Source: Euglena gracilis
Taxonomy: Eukaryota; Euglenida; Euglenophyceae; Euglenales
Direction of reading: 5' to 3'
NCBI GenBank assembly: GCA_039621445.1
Contig: CP154956.1
Span: 1 to 64,000, forward strand
Length of the DNA: 64,000 nucleotides
Position numbers and translations under genes: made by a program. The notes under the pieces are model-generated. The model saw only the letters and a list, made by a program, of their open reading frames with translations. It was not told where the DNA came from and did not search any database. Shown here in pieces: positions 58,636 through 64,000 of the stretch. How positions within the stretch are numbered: position 1 is the stretch's first letter; each line of letters starts with the position of its first letter.

Positions 58636-60076
58636 CCACAGCCTACAGAACCGTGCAAACCTGCTGAACGACACAACGAACCAAAACCACCTCCACCTGG
58701 GAGTGGTAGCAAATCAGGAAAGCGGGCGAAGACCCCAGCTGCTAGCACACCAGCATCAACATATACCGAAGTGGCCGGGAAAAGCCGGGTCACTTCCACC
58801 CTCCGAGGTAGAAATCGACAAGATACAACGTCTGAGACCTCGCAAGGGGAAAACATGCCGGTTGACGATAATGCCACTCTTTGGCAAGAGGACATTATCT
58901 CCAACCTGCCGAGCGTCGAAGAACGCATTGCTATGATACAATCAGCCCGCGAACGTGGAATTTTGTTGAACAAGTGGATCGAACAACTTTTCTTCAACGA
59001 CCAGAAGCATAACTACTATGTTCGCCATATTTGGCGATTCTACAATGCCAGATCACCAAGGGTGTTTGCCCAATACCTTGGGGAAACATTCCTGTTTGAC
59101 AATAGGCCGAATGGCCAAACAACCTGGCTCTGTACGGTCTGTAAAAAACATTCGTAACAGCATGCCGGCTGTGCATGTCTGTTATGCTGACACCAAACGG
59201 AAAAATTTTCATCACAATGAATTCGTTCCAAATACAGCCGCTTTGATTTGCGGTATTGCATAATTGTCTGGAGAAAACTGAACAACTCGGAAGAGGACAG
59301 AGACCCTGACGTACCAGTTTTCTGTGTCAACTGCCTACGGGCAGACATATATTTGCCTGCAGATGGCGGAAATCTCAAGATCGTACCTGGAAGCGAGGAC
59401 GTTCTGGAAGATTTCCTCAATTTCTACAAAACAAAACAACAAATGTACCAACACAAAAGCTGCAAGAAAATGAGGCTTTTGACCGCGGCGGAATCGCCTT
59501 TGACTTCCAAACTGACTCCGGCGGAATCAGACTTGCTGTGGAATGTAAAAGAGCGCGATTACCCTTACTCTTCAATGATGACGACTGGAAACGAGTCATT
59601 TACCCACTCTTTACAAAGCCTTCAACGGTTTCGGAAACCACACAACGATGGTCACTGCCTGACTATCCACCTGAACGACATGGTTACGAACATTATTCAG
59701 AATGGGTTGGAACCATTCTGAAACCACACATAACCCGCTGTGCCTGTGCATCCCGCGCGCATAACGTTGATTTCAACGCTCTGCCTGGGATGCCACCACA
59801 AGTACCAGCAAACCATCCAAGATGGAACTATTACATATGGCCTGCAACTTTTCCGAGAGTTTTCTGGTAAAATTTGCAAATGTACCTCCACAAGCGATCT
59901 GAAATGCTCAAAACCGAACTTCCCAAGGAAATACAAGAAGTCAAAAGTTGGGTTATCCCACGGATCAACATATGGATGATCCTGACAAGGATACCTTAGA
60001 CTTACGTCCAACTGAAATGACCCTGGTACAAGACCCACACATGGGTGAGTACTTCAAGGAAACCCACAAACGTTGA
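58636..60076 (+). pseudogene. Frame-broken Cys-rich gene of unknown origin
   Basis: The frame opens at 58636 with a Pro/Lys/Ser-rich tract (PKPPPPGSGSKSGKRAKTPA), then a globular-looking part (LWQEDIISNLPSVEERIAMI, WIEQLFFNDQKHNYYVRHIW, ARSPRVFAQYLGETFLFDNR) ending CTVCKKH at 59157. Coding sense then moves through other frames: FHHNEFVPNTAALICGI; YCIIVWRKLNNSEEDRDPDV, FCVNCLRADIYLPADGG; GIAFDFQTDSGGIRLAVECK, LPLLFNDDDWKRVI; CLGCHHKYQQTIQDG and CKCTSTSDLKCS; last MDDPDKDTLDLRPTEMTLVQ to TGA 60076. CxxC pairs recur. Base use (less G-run-rich) differs from the rest of the window. It could be an old insertion of a virus-like or retroelement gene, or a gene damaged by sequencing indels. Family unknown. 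Confidence 0.5.
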
Positions 60077-60130
60077 GGGTTTCCTGCCTCGTATAATCAG
60101 CTACGGCTGAAATGGGCGTAGTCCCACATA

Positions 60131-60568
60131 ATGAGAGAAGTCTCGAGAGTGAATACGCACGTCATAATCGCGTGCAACACCGTTTCAAGACACAATGGCG
60201 GAGTCGCCTTAAGTTTGGTGGATAACACGTTAATCGCGAAGATTCAAGACCACAAAGACCCTACGGTGTCAAGTAAGAAGACACACGAAGCACAGCATGC
60301 GCGCCAGAATTCTTTTGCGCTTTGTGCTCCAAACACGGTAACCATAATTGGGAACCAGACCATGGTACCCTGGTACTGTCTCCCTGAACCTGGGACTGTG
60401 CCTGGCATCCCGACTGGCCTGGTCCAGAAGGGAAATCGGGCAGAGCCCTGGGAGGGGGATGTGTACCAGGCAGCCATTCTGCCATGGCACTGTGTACCAG
60501 ATACAATAGGCTACGGCCTACAAGCTGGCTACGGCCGGGCTGTACACAGTGGCATGGTTAAACCATAA
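60131..60568 (+). other. 145-codon open frame, unassigned
   Basis: Begins MREVSRVNTHVIIACNTVSR and includes CAPNTVTIIGNQTMVPWYCL. All three frames are fairly open at 60260-60506 on the minus strand too. Repeated GGCTACGGCC and CTAGCGAAAG words (60510-60610) suggest structured RNA or an element tail rather than protein. It may be the 3' part of the preceding decayed element. Confidence 0.25.
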
Positions 60569-60609
60569 GACAAAGAGAGAATCCCAGAGCTAGCGAAAGC
60601 TAGCGAAAG

Positions 60610-61350
60610 TAACTGGTTCCTAATTCAAGGTTATTGGGTTTGGTGCTTTGCAATTCTCTTTTAGATTTCTGAGGGCGAAGTCCCATTTGAATATCAGTTT
60701 TATTTCTTTCTTTTACAAAGCTCGAAAGAGCAAAAGGCACTTTCATATAAGGGACTGCGGTCCCACCAATTCTTCTGCTTGTGTGCTTTGCACTCAAAAG
60801 GGGAAAAGGGAAACAAATTTTACTGTTACTCCCCCCACGGACTTTCCAGGAGGAAAGCATAAGTAGATAAGCCGGGGTGGGACGTACACTGTCGCTCCTC
60901 CCGCCGCCGTTTCTTCCCCATCTCCTTTGCCCTCTTGCGCATTTCCTTTTTCAACTGGATATCCATTTCGCAAAATAAAAGAAACGATTGCACAAAAAGT
61001 GGAAGGCATCGAGGAGAGTACTTTGGGTTTGGTTCAAGTTGCGTGGGGTAGGTGCGACGTGCAACTTATGCTTGTCAACACCACAAACTTGACAATGCCA
61101 AAGATAATGCCAAGTAAGCAAACAGCAAACAATCCATGATAATGTGATCAAAAGGTTCCATTGATACAATCACATGATCCAAACAAAGTGACAGAAAGTC
61201 CCACCTGAGATTGGAAAGGGGGGAGTAGGTACAACCCTTTCCTAACGCGCTGATTGCGCGCTTTTCTGGGTCATCTTCTCCACATCCATCCCAGGTACCT
61301 CCCTGCCCAAAAATAGGCAGACACTCGGCTCCCCGACTTAGAGTGGGGGG
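60610..61350. other. No firm gene; weak exon-like frames
   Basis: At 60720-60866 a frame reads HFHIRDCGPTNSSACVLCTQ then KGKRETNF, and at 60965-61045 another reads FRKIKETIAQKVEGIEESTL then GLVQVAW before GG|GTAGGTGC. Both look protein-like but too short to assign. Confidence 0.3.
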
Positions 61351-61357
61351 TGGGGGT

Positions 61358-61470
61358 TCTGGGTAGTCGACCGACTTCTCGGTCGACTAGTTCACCGACT
61401 ACTAGTCAACCGCCTAGTCGGTGGAGGGAACTGGGTAGTCAGTCAACTGGTCGACCGACTACCCACTCTA
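61358..61470. repeat. GTCGACCGACT / AGTCGGTCGAC palindrome cluster
   Basis: TAGTCGACCGACTTCTCGGTCGACTA is a near-perfect hairpin, followed by ACCGACTACTAGTC and a further inverted half (GTCGACCGACTACCC) at about 61451. Confidence 0.85.
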
Positions 61471-61544
61471 ATGTACTGAAAGGGGGGGGGGGTCACCGAC
61501 CTTTTAAGCCCCCCCACCCTGCAAAAATTGTGTTGCCAAACCGT

Positions 61545-64000
61545 TCTGGAAGGAAATCCCTTTTGTTGCTCAACTGTCCAAGGGCCCCAAAATAACAAAA
61601 TCCCTTGTGTAGCCGAACCGTTATGATGCTGAACTGTCCCAGGGCCCCAAAATAACAATATCCCTTGTGTAGCCGAACCGTTTTGGAAGGGAATCCCTTT
61701 TGCTGCTCAACTGTCCCCGGGCCCCAAAATAACAAAACCCCTCGTGCTGCCGAACCGTTTTGGAAGCGAATCCCTTTTGCTGCTGAACTGACCCAGGGCC
61801 CCTAAATAACGAAATCCCTTGTGCTGCCGAACCGTTTGGGAAGCGAATCCCTTTTGCTGCTCAACTGTCCCAGGGCCCCAAAATAACAAAATCCCTTGTG
61901 CTGCCGAACCGTTTTGGAAGCGAATCCCTTTTGCTGCTCAACTGTCCCAGGGACCCAAAATAACAAAATCCCTTGTGTAGCCGAACCGTTTTGCTGCTGA
62001 ACTGTCCCAGGGCCCCAAAATAACAAAACCCCTTCTGTAGCCGAACCGTTTTGGAAGGGAATCCCTTTTGCTGCTCAACTGTCCCAGGGCCCCAAAATAA
62101 CAAAATACCTTGTGCTGCCGAACCGTTTTGGAGGGGAATCCCTTTTGCTGCTCAACTGTCCCAGGGCCCCAAAATAACAAAATCCCTTGTGCTGCCGAAC
62201 CGTTTTGGAAGGGAATCCCTTTGGCTGCTCAACTGTCCCAGGGCCCCAAAAACAACAAAATCCCTTGTGCTGCCGAACCGTTTTGAAAGCGAATCCCTTT
62301 TGCTGCTCAACTGTCCCAGGGCCCCAAAATAGCAAAATCCCTTGTGCTGCCGACCCGTTTTGAAAGGGAATCCCTTTTGCTGCTCAACTGTCCCAGGGCC
62401 CCAGAATAACAAAATCCCTTGTGTAGCCGAACGGTTGTGGAAGCGAATCCCTTTTTCTGCTCAACTGTCCCAGGGCCCCAAAATAACAAAATCCCTTGTG
62501 CTGCCGACCCGTTTTGGAAGCGAATCCCCTTTGCTGCCCAACTGTCACAGGGCCCCAAAATAACAAAATCCCTTGTGTAGCCGACCCGGTTTGCTGCTCA
62601 ACTGTCCCAGGGCCCCAAAATAACAAAATCCCTTGTGCTGCCGAACCGTTTTGGAAGAGAATCCCTTTTGCTGCTCAACTGTCCCAGGGCACCAAAATAA
62701 CAAAATCCCTTGTGTAGCCGAACCTTTTCGAAAGGGAATCCCTTTTGCTGCTCAACTGTCCCAGGGCCCCAAAATAACAAAATCCCTTGTGTAGCCGAAC
62801 CGTTTTGCTGCTGAACTGTCTCAGGGCCCCAAAATAACAAAATCCCTTGTGCTGCCGAACCGTTTTGGAAGCGAATCCCTTTTGCTGCTCAACTGTCCCA
62901 GGGCCCCAAAATAACAAAATCCCTTGTGCTGCCGAATCGTTTTGGAAGCGAATCCCTTTTGCTGCTCAACTGTCCCAGGGCCCCAAAATAACAAAATCCC
63001 TTGTGTAGCCGAACCGGTTTGCTGCTCAACTGTCCCAGGGCCCCAAAATAACAAAATCCCTTGTGTAGCCGAACCGTTTTGGAAGAGAATCCTTTTTGCT
63101 GCTCAACTGTCCCAGGGCACCAAAATAACAAAATACCTTGTGTAGCCGAACCTTTTCAAAAAAGAATCCCTTTTGCTGCTCAACTGTCACAGGGCCCCAA
63201 AATAACAAAATCCCTTGTGTAGCCGAACCGTTTTGCTGCTGAACTGTCCCAGGGCCCCAAAATAACATAACCCCTTCTGTAGCCGAACCGTTTTGGAAGG
63301 GAATCCCTTTTGCTGCTCAACTGTCCCAGGGCCCCAAAATAACAAAATCCCTTGTGCTTCCGAACCGTTTTGGAGGGGAATCCCTTTTGCTGCTCAACTG
63401 TCCCAGGGCCCCAAAATAACAAAATCCCTTGTGCTGCCGAACCGTTTTGGAAGGGAATCCCTTTGGCTGCTCAACTGTCCCAGGGCCCCAAAAACAACAA
63501 AATCCCTTGTGCTGCCGAACCGTTTTGAAAGCGAATCCCTTTTGCTGCTCAACTGTCCCAGGGCCCCAAAATAGCAAAATCCCTTGTGCTGCCGACCCGT
63601 TTTGAAAGGGAATCCCTTTTGCTGCTCAACTGCCCCAGGGCCCCAGAATAACAAAATCCCTTGTGTAGCCGAACCGTTTTGGAAGCGAATCCCTTTTTCT
63701 GCTCAACTGTCCCAGGGCCCCAAAATAACAAAATCCCTTGTGCTGCCGAACCGTTTTGGAAGCGAATCCTCTTTGCTGCCCAACTGTCACAGGGCCCCAA
63801 AATAACAAAATCCCTTGTGTGGCCGAACCGTTTTGCTGCTGAACTGTCTCAGGGCCCCAAAATAACAAAATCCCTTGTGCTGCCGAACCGTTTTGGAAGC
63901 GAATCCCTTTTGCTGCTCAACTGTCCCAGGGCCCCAAAATAACAAAATCCCTTGTGCTGCCGAACCGTTTTGGAAGCGAATCCCTTTTGCTGCTCAACTG
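61545..64000. repeat. 77-bp satellite with 1242-bp higher-order repeat
   Basis: More than thirty head-to-tail monomers with the blocks CAAAATCCCTTGTG(C/T), GCCGAACCGTTTTGGAAG, GAATCCCTTTTGCTGCTCAA, CTGTCCCAGGGCCCCAAAAT. Full monomers are 77 bp; a 60-bp form lacks 17 bp between two TTTTG words. The pattern of long and short forms and private variants (CCCCTTCTGTAG, AAAAACAACAAAA, CAGAATAAC) recurs after exactly 1242 bp (for example 62051 and 63293). The array runs off the window. The 73-93-codon frames on both strands are repeat translations. Confidence 0.95.

Noticed and set aside
59102-59160. A-run before CATTCG as a programmed ribosomal frameshift site
   Set aside because: The run is not in the correct phase for a -1 slippery heptamer and several further frame changes follow, so decay or indel error is simpler.
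60720-60866. CVLCTQKGKRETNF resembling the C-terminal zinc finger of piggyBac transposases
   Set aside because: Only one CxxC is in frame, no catalytic domain or expected ends are nearby, and a neighbouring frame is equally protein-like.
61493-64000. Many 73-93-codon frames on both strands
   Set aside because: They arise from the 77-bp satellite; both strands are equally open and monomer length shifts the frame.

Overview
The window looks like nuclear DNA of a eukaryotic microbe with a repeat-swollen genome, probably an alga. The eukaryotic signs are exons with GT...AG borders and pyrimidine tracts before the acceptor, eukaryotic domains (a PHD finger, a quasi-RRM, a gag-like capsid), telomere-like CCCTAA/CCCTGA runs, microsatellites, and no operons or ribosome binding sites. 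A thylakoid-lumen-type targeting peptide (45.4 kb) hints at a plastid. The lineage cannot be fixed from sequence alone. Most open frames are chance products of GC-rich, palindromic or tandem repeat DNA, so few intact genes are claimed.

Host-type gene pieces: (1) a minus-strand quasi-RRM RNA-binding protein, exons at 8974-8748, 5348-5158 and 5092-4972, with a 3.4-kb intron full of repeats; (2) a minus-strand exon with a SHOCT-like helix pair (11901-11692); (3) three phase-compatible plus-strand exons of a Gly/Phe-rich, probably thylakoid membrane protein resembling the DUF1517/FLAP1 architecture (45424-45562, 48710-48842, 50246-50373); (4) possible membrane-segment exons at 29336 and 39982.

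The main discovery candidate is a gene family I do not recognise, seen at eight loci between 13.8 and 46.3 kb on both strands, in different states of decay. Its modules are an N-terminal MAKRTANFVN segment, a central F-x-K-x-C...LD...A(F/W) segment, a DE...AQR segment, a (Y/M)VNA segment and, in the fullest version, a C-terminal PHD finger. Several copies sit in a recurring cassette: a palindromic repeat, a CACTGAAAACGTG minisatellite, a pyrimidine tract ending in CAG, then the gene. Two copies lie inside a 3.55-kb hAT-like element (18432-21981) with 17-bp terminal inverted repeats and the 8-bp target duplication GTCCCAAA. Another cassette (34.7-38.5 kb) is interrupted by a 2.1-kb Mutator-like element (34863-36971) with ~350-bp inverted repeats, the 9-bp duplication CCATTACGG and an 11-copy internal array.

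The rest is a mosaic of foldback repeats: small hAT-like elements with CAGG...CTTA ends and 8-bp duplications; TA-bounded elements in which poly-C tracts surround a family-specific A/T-containing word; hairpins of the CCGAACCGG type whose two arms vary together; and degenerate tandem repeats. At the right, a decayed gag-like gene (57.7-54.3 kb, minus) and a frame-broken Cys-rich gene (58.6-60.1 kb, plus) precede a 77-bp satellite array with a 1242-bp higher-order repeat that runs off the window end. Single relics of the satellite monomer occur at 19.8 and 32.5 kb. Other standouts are five TGACGTCA sites in helical phase (25.19-25.31 kb) and an apparently perfect 961-bp tandem duplication (25.70-27.62 kb).
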